Shown one piece after another: positions 50,764 through 63,885 of a stretch of DNA of 64,000 nucleotides. The stretch comes from Argentina anserina (taxonomy: Eukaryota; Streptophyta; Magnoliopsida; Rosales; Rosaceae), in assembly GCF_933775445.1 (NCBI RefSeq), contig NW_026089461.1, positions 83,789 to 147,788 of the forward strand, given 5' to 3'. The notes beneath the pieces are model-generated. The model did not search any database, was not told the DNA's origin, and was given only the letters and a program-made list of their open reading frames with translations. Position numbers and translations under genes: made by a program. Positions within the stretch are counted from its first letter, which is position 1; every line of letters begins with the position of its first letter.

Positions 50764-52199
50764 GTATCTTTACATCGTTTGCGTATCTTTACTATTCCAA
50801 TTGTGTATCTTTTCATTTCTCGTTTGAGTATCTTTCTGTAAGGCTTCTGATGCGAGTTTCTATTGTATTTGAGAGTTTTGCAAGTGTGGGAGTGTGTTTC
50901 TTTCAAACTGAGTATCTTTACATCGTTTGCGTATCTTTACTATTCCAATTGTGTATCTTTTCATTTTTCGTTTGAGTATCTTTCTGTAAGGCTTCTGATG
51001 CGAGTTTCTATTGAGTTGAAGAGTTTTGCAAGTGTGGGAGTGTGTTTCTTTCAAACTGAGTATCTTTACATCGTTTGCGTATCTTTACTATTCCAATTGA
51101 GTATCTTTACATCGTTTGCGTATCTTTACTATTCCAATTGTGTATCTTTACATCGTTTGCGTATCTTTACTATTCCAATTGTGTATCTTTTCATTTCTCG
51201 TTTGAGTATCTTTCTGTAAGGCTTCTGATGCGAGTTTCTATTGTATTTGAGAGTTTTGCAAGTGTGGGAGTGTGTTTCTTTCAAACTGAGTATCTTTACA
51301 TCGTTTGCGTATCTTTACTATTCCAATTGTGTATCTTTTCATTTCTCGTTTGAGTATCTTTCTGTAAGGCTTCTGATGCGAGTTTCTATTGTATTTGAGA
51401 GTTTTGCAAGTGTGGGAGTGTGTTTCTTTCAAACTGAGTATCTTTACATCGTTTGCGTATCTTTACTATTCCAATTGTGTATCTTTACTTCGTTTGCGTA
51501 TCTTTACTATTCCAATTGAGTATCTTTTCATTTCTCGTTTGAGTATCTTTCTGTAAGGCTTCTGATGCGAGTTTCTATTGTATTTGAGAGTTTTGCAAGT
51601 GTGGGAGTGTGTTTCTTTCAAACTGAGTATCTTTACATCGTTTGCGTATCTTTACTATTCCAATTGCGTATCTTTACATCGTTTCCGTATCTTTACTATT
51701 CCAATTGTGTATCTTTACATCGTTTGCGTATCTTTACTATTCCAATTGTGTATCTTTTCATTTCTCGTTTGAGTATCTTTCTGTAAGGCTTCTGATGCGA
51801 GTTTCTATTGTATTTGAGAGTTTTGCAAGTGTGGGAGTGTGTTTCTTTCAAACTGAGTATCTTTACATCGTTTGCGTATCTTTATTATTCCAATTGTGTA
51901 TCTTTACATCGCTTGCGTATCTTTACTATTCCAATTGAGTATCTTTTCATTTCTCGTTTGAGTATCTTTCTGTAAGGCTTCTGATGCGAGTTTCTATTGA
52001 ATTTGAGAGTTTTGCAAGTGTGGGAGTGTGTTTCTTTCAAACTGAGTATCTTTACATCGTTTGCGTATCTTTACTATTCCAATTGTGTATCTTTACATCG
52101 TTTGCGTATCTTTACTATTCCAATTGTGTATCTTTTCATTTCTCGTTTGAATATCTTTCTGTAAGGCTTCTGATGCGAGTTTCTATTGTATTTGAGAGT

Positions 52200-55100
52200 T
52201 TTGCAAGTGTGGGAGTGTGTTTCTTTCAAACTGAGTATCTTTACATCGTTTGCGTATCTTTACTATTCCAATTGTGTATCTTTACATCGTTTGCGTATCT
52301 TTACTATTCCAATTGAGTATCTTTTCATTTCTCGTTTGAGTATCTTTACTATTCCAATTGTGTATTTTTACATCGTTTGTGTATCTTTACTATTCCAATT
52401 GTGTATCTTTTCATTTCTCGTTTGAGTATCTTTCTGTAAGGCTTTCTGATGCGAGTTTCTATTGAATTTGAGAGTTTTGCAAGTGTGGGAGTGTGTTTCT
52501 TTCAAACTGAGTATCTTTACATCGTTTGCGTATCTTTACTATTCCAATTGTGTATCTTTTCATTTCTCGTTTGAGTTTCTTTCTGTAAGGCTTCTGATGC
52601 GAGTTTCTATTGTATTTGAGAGTTTTGCAAGTGTGGGAGTGTGTTTCTTTCAATCTAAGTATCTTTACATCGTTTGTGTATCTTTACTATTCCAATTGTG
52701 TGTCTTTTCATTTCTTGTTTGAGTATCTTTCTGTAAGGCTTTCTGATGCGAGTCTCTATTGAATTTGAGAGTTTTGCAAGTGTGGGAGTGTGTTTCTTTC
52801 AAACTGAGTATCTTTACATCGTTTGCGTATCTTTACTATTCCAATTGTGTATCTTTACATCGTTTGCGTATCTTTACTATTCCAATTGTGTATCTTTTCA
52901 TTTCTTGTTTGAGTATCTTTCTGTAAGGCTTTCTGATGCGAGTTTCTATTGTATTTGAGAGTTTTGCAAGTGTGGGAGTGTGTTTCTTTCAAACTGAGTA
53001 TCGTTACATCGTTTGCGTATCTTTACTATTCCAATTGTGTATCTTTTCATTTCTCGTTTGAGTATCTTTCTGTAAGGCTTCTGATGCGAGTGTCTATTGT
53101 ATTTGAGAGTTTTGCAAGTGTGGGAGTGTGTTTCTTTCAAACTGAGTATCTTTACATCGTTTGCGTATCTTTACTATTCCAATTGTGTATCTTTTAATTT
53201 CTCGTTTGAGTATCTTTCTGTAAGGCTTCTGATGCGAGTTTCTATTGTATTTGAGAGTTTTGCAAGTGTGGGAGTGTGTTTCTTTCAATCTGAGTATCTT
53301 TACATCGTTTGCGTATCTTTACTATTCCAATTGTGTATCTTTACTATTCCAATTGTGTATCTTTACTTCGTTTGCGTATCTTTACTATTCCAATTGAGTA
53401 TCTTTTCATTTCTCGTTTGAGTATCTTTCTGTAAGGCTTCTGATGCGAGTTTCTATTGTATTTGAGAGTTTTGCAAGTGTGGGAGTGTGTTTCTTTCAAA
53501 CTGAGTATCTTTACATCGTTTGCGTATCTTTACTATTCCAATTGTGTATCTTTACTTCGTTTGCGTATCTTTACTATTCCAATTGAGTATCTTTTCATTT
53601 CTCGTTTGAGTATCTTTCTGTAAGGCTTCTGATGCGAGTTTCTATTGTATTTGAGAGTTTTGCAAGTGTGGGAGTGTGTTTCTTTCAAACTGAGTATCTT
53701 TACATCGTTTGCGTATCTTTACTATTCCAATTGCGTATCTTTACATCGTTTCCGTATCTTTACTATTCCAATTGTGTATCTTTACATCGTTTGCGTATCT
53801 TTACTATTCCAATTATGTATCTTTTCATTTCTCGTTTGAGTATCTTTCTGTAAGGCTTTCTGATGCGAGTTTCTATTGTATTTGAGAGTTTTGCAAGTGT
53901 GGGAGTGTGTTTCTTTCAATCTGAGTATCTTTACATCGTTTGCGTATCTTTACTATTCCAATTGTGTATCTTTACTTCGTTTGCGTATCTTTACTATTCC
54001 AATTGTGTATCTTTTCATTTCTCGTTTGAGTATCTTTCTGTAAGGCTTCTGATGCGAGTTTCTATTGTATTTGAGAGTTTTGCAAGTGTGGGAGTGTGTT
54101 TCTTTCAATCTGAGTATCTTTACAGCGTTTGCGTATCTTTACTATTCCAATTGTGTATCTTTTTATTTCTCGTTTGAGTATCTTTCTGTAAGGCTTCTGA
54201 TGCGAGTTTCTATTGAATTTGAGAGTTTTGCAAGTGTGGGAGTGTGTTTCTTTCAAACTGAGTATCTTTACATCGTTTGCGTATCTTTACTATTCCAATT
54301 GTGTATCTTTACTTCGTTTGCGTATCTTTACTATTCCAATTGAGTATCTTTTCATTTCTCGTTTGAGTATCTTTCTGTAAGGCTTCTGATGCGAGTTTCT
54401 ATTGTATTTGAGAGTTTTGCAAGTGTGGGAGTGTGTTTCTTTCAAACTGAGTATCTTTACATCGTTTGCGTATCTTTACTATTCCAATTGTGTATCTTTA
54501 CATCGTTTGCGTATCTTTACTATTCCAATTGAGTATCTTTTCATTTCTCGTTTGAGTATCTTTACTATTCCAATTGTGTATTTTTACATCGTTTGTGTAT
54601 CTTTACTATTCCAATTGTGTATCTTTTCATTTCTCGTTTGAGTATCTTTCTGTAAGGCTTTCTGATGCGAGTTTCTATTGAATTTGAGAGTTTTGCAAGT
54701 GTGGGAGTGTGTTTCTTTCAAACTGAGTATCTTTACATCGTTTGCGTATCTTTACTATTCCAATTGTGTATCTTTTCATTTCTCATTTGAGTTTCTTTCT
54801 GTAAGGCTTCTGATGCGAGTTTCTATTGTATTTGAGAGTTTTGCAAGTGTGGGAGTGTGTTTCTTTCAATCTAAGTATCTTTACATCGTTTGTGTATCTT
54901 TACTATTCCAATTGTGTGTCTTTTCATTTCTCGTTTGAGTATCTTTCTGTAAGGCTTTCTGATGCGAGTCTCTATTGAATTTGAGAGTTTTGCAAGTGTG
55001 GGAGTGTGTTTCTTTCAAACTGAGTATCTTTACATCGTTTGCGTATCTTTACTATTCCAATTGTGTATCTTTACATCGTTTGCGTATCTTTACTATTCCA

Positions 55101-56510
55101 ATTGTGTATCTTTTCATTTCTCGTTTGAGTATCTTTCTGTAAGGCTTCTGATGCGAGTTTCTATTGTATTTGAGAGTTTTGCAAGTGTGGGAGTGTGTTT
55201 CTTTCAAACTGAGTATCTTTACATCGTTTGCGTATCTTTACTATTCCAATTGTGTGTCTTTTCATTTCTCGTTTGAATATCTTTCTGTAAGGCTTTCTGA
55301 TGCGAGTTTCTATTGAATTTGAGAGTTTTGCAAGTGTGGGAGTGTGTTTCTTTCAAACTGAGTATCTTTACATCGTTTGCGTATCTTTACTATTCCAATT
55401 GTGTATCTTTACATCGTTTGCGTATCTTTACTATTCTAATTGTGTATCTTTTCATTTCTCGTTTGAGTATCTTTCTGTAAGGCTTCTGATGCGAGTTTCT
55501 ATTGTATTTGAGAGTTTTGCAAGTGTGGGAGTGTGTTTCTTTCAATCTAAGTATCTTTACATCGTTTGTGTATCTTTACTATTCCAATTGTGTGTCTTTT
55601 CATTTCTCGTTTGAGTATCTTTCTGTAAGGCTTTCTGATGCGAGTCTCTATTGAATTTGAGAGTTTTGCAAGTGTGGGAGTGTGTTTCTTTCAAACTGAG
55701 TATCTTTACATCGTTTGCGTATCTTTACTATTCCAATTGTGTATCTTTACATCGTTTGCGTATCTTTACTATTCCTATTGTGTATCTTTTCATTTCTCGT
55801 TTGAATATCTTTCTGTAAGGCTTTCTGATGCGAGTTTCTATTGAATTTGAGAGTTTTGCAAGTGTGGGAGTGTGTTTCTTTCAAACTGAGTATCGTTACA
55901 TCGTTTGCGTATCTTTACTATTCCAATTGTGTATCTTTACATCGTTTGCGTATCTTTACTATTCCAATTGTGTATCTTTTCATTTCTCGTTTGAGTATCT
56001 TTCTGTAAGGCTTCTGATGCGAGTTTCTATTGTATTTGAGAGTTTTGCAAGTGTGGGAGTGTGTTTCTTTCAATCTAAGTATCTTTACATCGTTTGTGTA
56101 TCTTTACTATTCCAATTGTGTGTCTTTTCATTTCTCGTTTGAGTATCTTTCTGTAAGGCTTTCTGATGCGAGTCTCTATTGAATTTGAGAGTTTTGCAAG
56201 TGTGGGAGTGTGTTTCTTTCAAACTGAGTATCTTTACATCGTTTGCGTATCTTTACTATTCCAATTGTGTATCTTTACATCGTTTGCGTATCTTTACTAT
56301 TCCAATTGTGTATCTTTTCATTTCTTGTTTGAGTATCTTTCTGTAAGGCTTTCTGATGCGAGTTTCTATTGTATTTGAGAGTTTTGCAAGTGTGGGAGTG
56401 TGTTTCTTTCAAACTGAGTATCGTTACATCGTTTGCGTATCTTTACTATTCCAATTGTGTATCTTTTCATTTCTCGTTTGAGTATCTTTCTGTAAGGCTT
56501 CTGATGCGAG
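52200..56510. repeat. Segmental duplication collinear with 31.4-37.0 kb, minus defined units
   Basis: 52200-53850 matches 31.42-33.05 kb (offset 20,778, then 20,800 after a 22-bp insertion at 53335-53356). 53863-55800 matches 33.97-35.9 kb (offset 19,895) and equally 37.56-39.5 kb. It lacks the second 905-bp unit and two 190-bp monomers. The private variants TTTACAGCG (near 54120) and CTCATTTGAG (near 54784) are shared. Confidence 0.83.
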
Positions 56511-57382
56511 TGTCTATTGTATTTGAGAGTTTTGCAAGTGTGGGAGTGTGTTTCTTTCAAACTGAGTATCGTTACATCGTTTGCGTATCTTTACTATTCC
56601 AATTGTGTATCTTTACATCGTTTGCGTATCTTTACTATTCCAATTGTGTATCTTTTCATTTCTCGTTTGAGTATCTTTCTGTAAGGCTTCTGATGCGAGT
56701 TTCTATTGTATTTGAGAGTTTTGCAAGTGTGGGAGTGTGTTTCTTTCAATCTAAGTATCTTTACATCGTTTGTGTATCTTTACTATTCCAATTGTGTGTC
56801 TTTTCATTTCTCGTTTGAGTATCTTTCTGTAAGGCTTTCTGATGCGAGTCTCTATTGAATTTGAGTGTTTTGCAAGTGTGGGAGTGTGTTTCTTTCAAAC
56901 TGAGTATCTTTACATCGTTTGCGTATCTTTACTATTCCAATTGTGTATCTTTACATCGTTTGCGTATCTTTACTATTCCAATTGTGTATCTTTTCATTTC
57001 TCGTTTGAGTATCTTTCTGTAAGGCTTCTGATGCGAGTTTCTATTGTATTTGAGAGTTTTGCAAGTGTGGGAGTGTGTTTCTTTCAAACTGAGTATCTTT
57101 ACATCGTTTGCGTATCTTTACTATTCCAATTGTGTGTCTTTTCATTTCTCTTTTGAATATCTTTCTGTAAGGCTTTCTGATGCGAGTTTCTATTGAATTT
57201 GAGAGTTTTGCAAGTGTGGGAGTGTGTTTCTTTCAAACTGAGTATCTTTACATCGTTTGCGTATCTTTACTATTCCAATTGTGTATCTTTACATCGTTTG
57301 CGTATCTTTACTATTCCAATTGTGTATCTTTTCATTTCTCGTTTGAGTATCTTTCTGTAAGGCTTCTGATGCGAGTTTCTAT

Positions 57383-60300
57383 TGTATTTGAGAGTTTTGC
57401 AAGTGTGGGAGTGTGTTTCTTTCAATCTGAGTATCTTTACATCGTTTGCGTATCTTTACTATTCCAATTGTGTATCTTTACTTCGTTTGCGTATCTTTAC
57501 TATTCCAATTGAGTATCTTTTCATTTCTCGTTTGAGTATCTTTCTGTAAGGCTTCTGATGCGAGTTTCTATTGTATTTGAGAGTTTTGCAAGTGTGGGAG
57601 TGTGTTTCTTTCAAACTGAGTATCTTTACATCGTTTGCGTATCTTTACTATTCCAATTGTGTATCTTTACATCGTTTGCGTATCTTTACTATTCCAATTG
57701 AGTATCTTTTCATTTCTCGTTTGAGTATCTTTCTGTAAGGCTTCTGATGCGAGTTTCTATTGTATTTGAGAGTTTTGCAAGTGTGGGAGTGTGTTTCTTT
57801 CAAACTGAGTATCTTTACATCGTTTGCGTATCTTTACTATTCCAATTGCGTATCTTTACATCGTTTCCGTATCTTTACTATTCCAATTGTGTATCTTTAC
57901 ATCGTTTGCGTATCTTTACTATTCCAATTGTGTATCTTTTCATTTCTTGTTTGAGTATCTTTCTGTAAGGCTTTCTGATGCGAGTTTCTATTGTATTTGA
58001 GAGTTTTGCAAGTGTGGGAGTGTGTTTCTTTCAAACTGAGTATCTTTACATCGTTTGCGTATCTTTACTATTCCAATTGAGTATCTTTTCATTTCTCGTT
58101 TGAGTATCTTTCTGTAAGGCTTCTGATGCGAGTTTCTATTGAATTTGAGAGTTTTGCAAGTGTGGGAGTGTGTTTCTTTCAAACTGAGTATCTTTACATC
58201 GTTTGTGTATCTTTACTATTCCAATTGTGTATCTTTACATCGTTTGCGTATCTTTACTATTCCAATTGTGTATCTTTTCATTTCTCGTTTGAGTATCTTT
58301 CTGTAAGGCTTCTGATGCGAGTTTCTATTGAATTTGAGAGTTTTGCAAGTGTGGGAGTGTGTTTTCTTCAAACTGAGTATCTTTACATCGTTTGCGTATC
58401 TTTACTATTCCAATTGTGTATCTTTACATCGTTTGCGTATCTTTACTATTCCAATTGTGTATCTTTTCATTTCTCGTTTGAGTATCTTTCTGTAAGGCTT
58501 CTGATGCGAGTTTCTATTGTATTTGAGAGTTTTGCAAGTGTGGGAGTGTGTTTCTTTCAAACTGAGTATCTTTACATCGTTTGCGTATCTTTATTATTCC
58601 AATTGTGTATCTTTACATCGTTTGCGTATCTTTACTATTCCAATTGAGTATCTTTTCATTTCTCGTTTGAGTATCTTTCTGTAAGGCTTCTGATGCGAGT
58701 TTCTATTGAATTTGAGAGTTTTGCAAGTGTGGGAGTGTGTTTCTTTCAAACTGAGTATCTTTACATCGTTTGCGTATCTTTACTATTCCAATTGTGTATC
58801 TTTACATCGTTTGCGTATCTTTACTATTCCAATTGTGTATCTTTTCATTTCTCGTTTGAGTATCTTTCTGTAAGGCTTCTGATGCGAGTTTCTATTGTAT
58901 TTGAGAGTTTTGCAAGTGTGGGAGTGTGTTTCTTTCAATCTGAGTATTTTTACATCGTTTGCGTATCTTTACTATTCCAATTGTGTATCTTTTTATTTCT
59001 CGTTTGAGTATCTTTCTGTAAGGCTTCTGATGCGAGTTTCTATTGTATTTGAGAGTTTTGCAAGTGTGGGAGTGTGTTTCTTTCAAACTGAGTATCTTTA
59101 CATCGTTTGCGTATCTTTACTATTCCAATTGTGTATTTTTACATCGTTTGTGTATCTTTACTATTCCAATTGTGTATCTTTTCATTTCTCGTTTGAGTAT
59201 CTTTCTGTAAGGCTTTCTGATGCGAGTTTCTATTGAATTTGAGAGTTTTGCAAGTGTGGGAGTGTGTTTCTTTCAAACTGAGTATCTTTACATCGTTTGC
59301 GTATCTTTACTATTCCAATTGTGTATCTTTTCATTTCTCGTTTGAGTATCTTTCTGTAAGGCTTCTGATGCGAGTTTCTATTGTATTTGAGAGTTTTGCA
59401 AGTGTGGGAGTGTGTTTCTTTCAAACTGAGTATCTTTACATCGTTTGCGTATCTTTACTATTCCAATTGTGTATCTTTTCATTTTTCGTTTGAGTATCTT
59501 TCTGTAAGGCTTCTGATGCGAGTTTCTATTGAGTTGAAGAGTTTTGCAAGTGTGGGAGTGTGTTTCTTTCAAACTGAGTATCTTTACATCGTTTGCGTAT
59601 CTTTACTATTCCAATTGAGTATCTTTACATCGTTTGCGTATCTTTACTATTCCAATTGTGTATCTTTACATCGTTTGCGTATCTTTACTATTCCAATTGT
59701 GTATCTTTTCATTTCTCGTTTGAGTATCTTTCTGTAAGGCTTCTGATGCGAGTTTCTATTGTATTTGAGAGTTTTGCAAGTGTGGGAGTGTGTTTCTTTC
59801 AAACTGAGTATCTTTACATCGTTTGCGTATCTTTACTATTCCAATTGTGTATCTTTTCATTTCTCGTTTGAGTATCTTTCTGTAAGGCTTCTGATGCGAG
59901 TTTCTATTGTATTTGAGAGTTTTGCAAGTGTGGGAGTGTGTTTCTTTCAAACTGAGTATCTTTACATCGTTTGCGTATCTTTACTATTCCAATTGTGTAT
60001 CTTTACATCGTTTGCGTATCTTTACTATTCCAATTGAGTATCTTTTCATTTCTCGTTTGAGTATCTTTCTGTAAGGCTTCTGATGCGAGTTTCTATTGAA
60101 TTTGAGAGTTTTGCAAGTGTGGGAGTGTGTTTCTTTCAATCTGAGTATCTTTACATCGTTTGCGTATCTTTACTATTCCAATTGTGTATCTTTACTTCGT
60201 TTGCGTATCTTTACTATTCCAATTGAGTATCTTTTCATTTCTCGTTTGAGTATCTTTCTGTAAGGCTTCTGATGCGAGTTTCTATTGTATTTGAGAGTTT

Positions 60301-62810
60301 TGCAAGTGTGGGAGTGTGTTTCTTTCAAACTGAGTATCTTTACATCGTTTGCGTATCTTTACTATTCCAATTGTGTATCTTTACATCGTTTGCGTATCTT
60401 TACTATTCCAATTGAGTATCTTTTCATTTCTCGTTTGAGTATCTTTCTGTAAGGCTTCTGATGCGAGTTTCTATTGTATTTGAGAGTTTTGCAAGTGTGG
60501 GAGTGTGTTTCTTTCAAACTGAGTATCTTTACATCGTTTGCGTATCTTTACTATTCCAATTGCGTATCTTTACATCGTTTCCGTATCTTTACTATTCCAA
60601 TTGTGTATCTTTACATCGTTTGCGTATCTTTACTATTCCAATTGTGTATCTTTTCATTTCTTGTTTGAGTATCTTTCTGTAAGGCTTTCTGATGCGAGTT
60701 TCTATTGTATTTGAGAGTTTTGCAAGTGTGGGAGTGTGTTTCTTTCAAACTGAGTATCTTTACATCGTTTGCGTATCTTTACTATTCCAATTGAGTATCT
60801 TTTCATTTCTCGTTTGAGTATCTTTCTGTAAGGCTTCTGATGCGAGTTTCTATTGAATTTGAGAGTTTTGCAAGTGTGGGAGTGTGTTTCTTTCAAACTG
60901 AGTATCTTTACATCGTTTGTGTATCTTTACTATTCCAATTGTGTATCTTTACATCGTTTGCGTATCTTTACTATTCCAATTGTGTATCTTTTCATTTCTC
61001 GTTTGAGTATCTTTCTGTAAGGCTTCTGATGCGAGTTTCTATTGAATTTGAGAGTTTTGCAAGTGTGGGAGTGTGTTTTCTTCAAACTGAGTATCTTTAC
61101 ATCGTTTGCGTATGTTTACTATTCCAATTGTGTATCTTTACATCGTTTGCGTATCTTTACTATTCCAATTGTGTATCTTTTCATTTCTCGTTTGAGTATC
61201 TTTCTGTAAGGCTTCTGATGCGAGTTTCTATTGTATTTGAGAGTTTTGCAAGTGTGGGAGTGTGTTTCTTTCAAACTGAGTATCTTTACATCGTTTGCGT
61301 ATCTTTATTATTCCAATTGTGTATCTTTACATCGTTTGCGTATCTTTACTATTCCAATTGAGTATCTTTTCATTTCTCGTTTGAGTATCTTTCTGTAAGG
61401 CTTCTGATGCGAGTTTCTATTGAATTTGAGAGTTTTGCAAGTGTGGGAGTGTGTTTCTTTCAAACTGAGTATCTTTACATCGTTTGCGTATCTTTACTAT
61501 TCCAATTGTGTATCTTTACATCTTTTGCGTATCTTTACTATTCCAATTGAGTATCTTTTCATTTCTCGTTTGAGTATCTTTCTGTAAGGCTTCTGATGCG
61601 AGTTTCTATTGTATTTGAGAGTTTTGCAAGTGTGGGAGTGTGTTTCTTTCAATCTGAGTATTTTTACATCGTTTGCGTATCTTTACTATTCCAATTGTGT
61701 ATCTTTTTATTTCTCGTTTGAGTATCTTTCTGTAAGGCTTCTGATGCGAGTTTCTATTGTATTTGAGAGTTTTGCAAGTGTGGGAGTGTGTTTCTTTCAA
61801 ACTGAGTATCTTTACATCGTTTGCGTATCTTTACTATTCCAATTGTGTATTTTTACATCGTTTGTGTATCTTTACTATTCCAATTGTGTATCTTTTCATT
61901 TCTCGTTTGAGTATCTTTCTGTAAGGCTTTCTGATGCGAGTTTCTATTGAATTTGAGAGTTTTGCAAGTGTGGGAGTGTGTTTCTTTCAAACTGAGTATC
62001 TTTACATCGTTTGCGTATCTTTACTATTCCAATTGTGTATCTTTTCATTTCTCGTTTGAGTATCTTTCTGTAAGGCTTCTGATGCGAGTTTCTATTGTAT
62101 TTGAGAGTTTTGCAAGTGTGGGAGTGTGTTTCTTTCAAACTGAGTATCTTTACATCGTTTGCGTATCTTTACTATTCCAATTGTGTATCTTTTCATTTTT
62201 CGTTTGAGTATCTTTCTGTAAGGCTTCTGATGCGAGTTTCTATTGAGTTGAAGAGTTTTGCAAGTGTGGGAGTGTGTTTCTTTCAAACTGAGTATCTTTA
62301 CATCGTTTGCGTATCTTTACTATTCCAATTGAGTATCTTTACATCGTTTGCGTATCTTTACTATTCCAATTGTGTATCTTTACATCGTTTGCGTATCTTT
62401 ACTATTCCAATTGTGTATCTTTTCATTTCTCGTTTGAGTATCTTTCTGTAAGGCTTCTGATGGGAGTTTCTATTGTATTTGAGAGTTTTGCAAGTGTGGG
62501 AGTGTGTTTCTTTCAAACTGAGTATCTTTACATCGTTTGCGTATCTTTACTATTCCAATTGTGTATCTTTTCATTTCTCGTTTGAGTATCTTTCTGTAAG
62601 GCTTCTGATGCGAGTTTCTATTGTATTTGAGAGTTTTGCAAGTGTGGGAGTGTGTTTCTTTCAAACTGAGTATCTTTACATCGTTTGCGTATCTTTACTA
62701 TTCCAATTGTGTATCTTTACATCGTTTGCGTATCTTTACTATTCCAATTGAGTATCTTTTCATTTCTCGTTTGAGTATCTTTCTGTAAGGCTTCTGATGC
62801 GAGTTTCTAT
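57383..62810. repeat. Higher-order tandem repeat, 2 x 2,714 bp
   Basis: 57383-60096 and 60097-62810 match at offset 2,714 bp. Copy 2 differs by CATCTTTTGCG near 61521 and GATGGGAG near 62460. Copy 1 has GCGTATCTTTAC near 58393 where copy 2 has GCGTATGTTTAC. The block also matches 40.74-43.30 kb at offset 16,643/16,644. Confidence 0.88.
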
Positions 62811-63885
62811 TGAATTTGAGAGTTTTGCAAGTGTGGGAGTGTGTTTCTTTCAAACTGAGTATCTTTACATCGTTTGCGTATCTTTACTATTCCAATTGTG
62901 TATCTTTACATCGTTTGCGTATCTTTACTATTCCAATTGTGTATCTTTTCATTTCTCGTTTGAGTATCTTTCTGTAAGGCTTCTGATGCGAGTTTCTATT
63001 GAATTTGAGAGTTTTGCAAGTGTGGGAGTGTGTTTTCTTCAAACTGAGTATCTTTACATCGTTTGCGTATGTTTACTATTCCAATTGTGTATCTTTACAT
63101 CGTTTGCGTATCTTTACTATTCCAATTGTGTATCTTTTCATTTCTCGTTTGAGTATCTTTCTGTAAGGCTTCTGATGCGAGTTTCTATTGTATTTGAGAG
63201 TTTTGCAAGTGTGGGAGTGTGTTTCTTTCAAACTGAGTATCTTTACATCGTTTGCGTATCTTTATTATTCCAATTGTGTATCTTTACATCGCTTGCGTAT
63301 CTTTACTATTCCAATTGAGTATCTTTTCGTTTCTCGTTTGAGTATCTTTCTGTAAGGCTTCTGATGCGAGTTTCTATTGAATTTGAGAGTTTTGCAAGTG
63401 TGGGAGTGTGTTTCTTTCAAACTGAGTATCTTTACATCGTTTGCGTATCTTTACTATTCCAATTGTGTATCTTTACATCGTTTGCGTATCTTTACTATTC
63501 CAATTGTGTATCTTTTCATTTCTCGTTTGAATATCTTTCTGTAAGGCTTCTGATGCGAGTTTCTATTGTATTTGAGAGTTTTGCAAGTGTGGGAGTGTGT
63601 TTCTTTCAAACTGAGTATCTTTACATCGTTTGCGTATCTTTACTATTCCAATTGTGTATCTTTTCATTTCTCGTTTGAGTATCTTTCTGTAAGGCTTCTG
63701 ATGCGAGTTTCTATTGTATTTGAGAGTTTTGCAAGTGTGGGAGTGTGTTTCTTTCAAACTGAGTATCTTTACATCGTTTGCGTATCTTTACTATTCCAAT
63801 TGTGTATTTTTACATCGTTTGTGTATCTTTACTATTCCAATTGTGTATCTTTTCATTTCTCGTTTGAGTATCTTTCTGTAAGGCT
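62671..63885. repeat. Segmental duplication of about 48.43-49.64 kb
   Basis: Offset 14,241 bp. Shared private variants are ACATCGCTTGCG (near 63287 and 49046), GCGTATGTTTAC and the CGTTTGAATATC module junction. The match is lost near 63885, where the 3' neighbour has GGCTTCTG and GTATTTGAG in place of GGCTTTCTG and GAATTTGAG. Confidence 0.8.

Larger units (their letters stand above)
49663..51240. repeat. Higher-order tandem repeat, 3 x 526 bp
   Basis: Each unit is 148 + 148 + 230 bp. The second monomer ends with TTTTTCGTTTGAG in module F, and the third carries GAGTTGAAGAG and three A modules. Units start at 49663, 50189 and 50715. Single copies of the same three-monomer unit lie at 42589, 47706, 59233 and 61947, so the triplication is local. 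Near 50179, GATGCCAG replaces GATGCGAG in one copy only. Confidence 0.92.
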
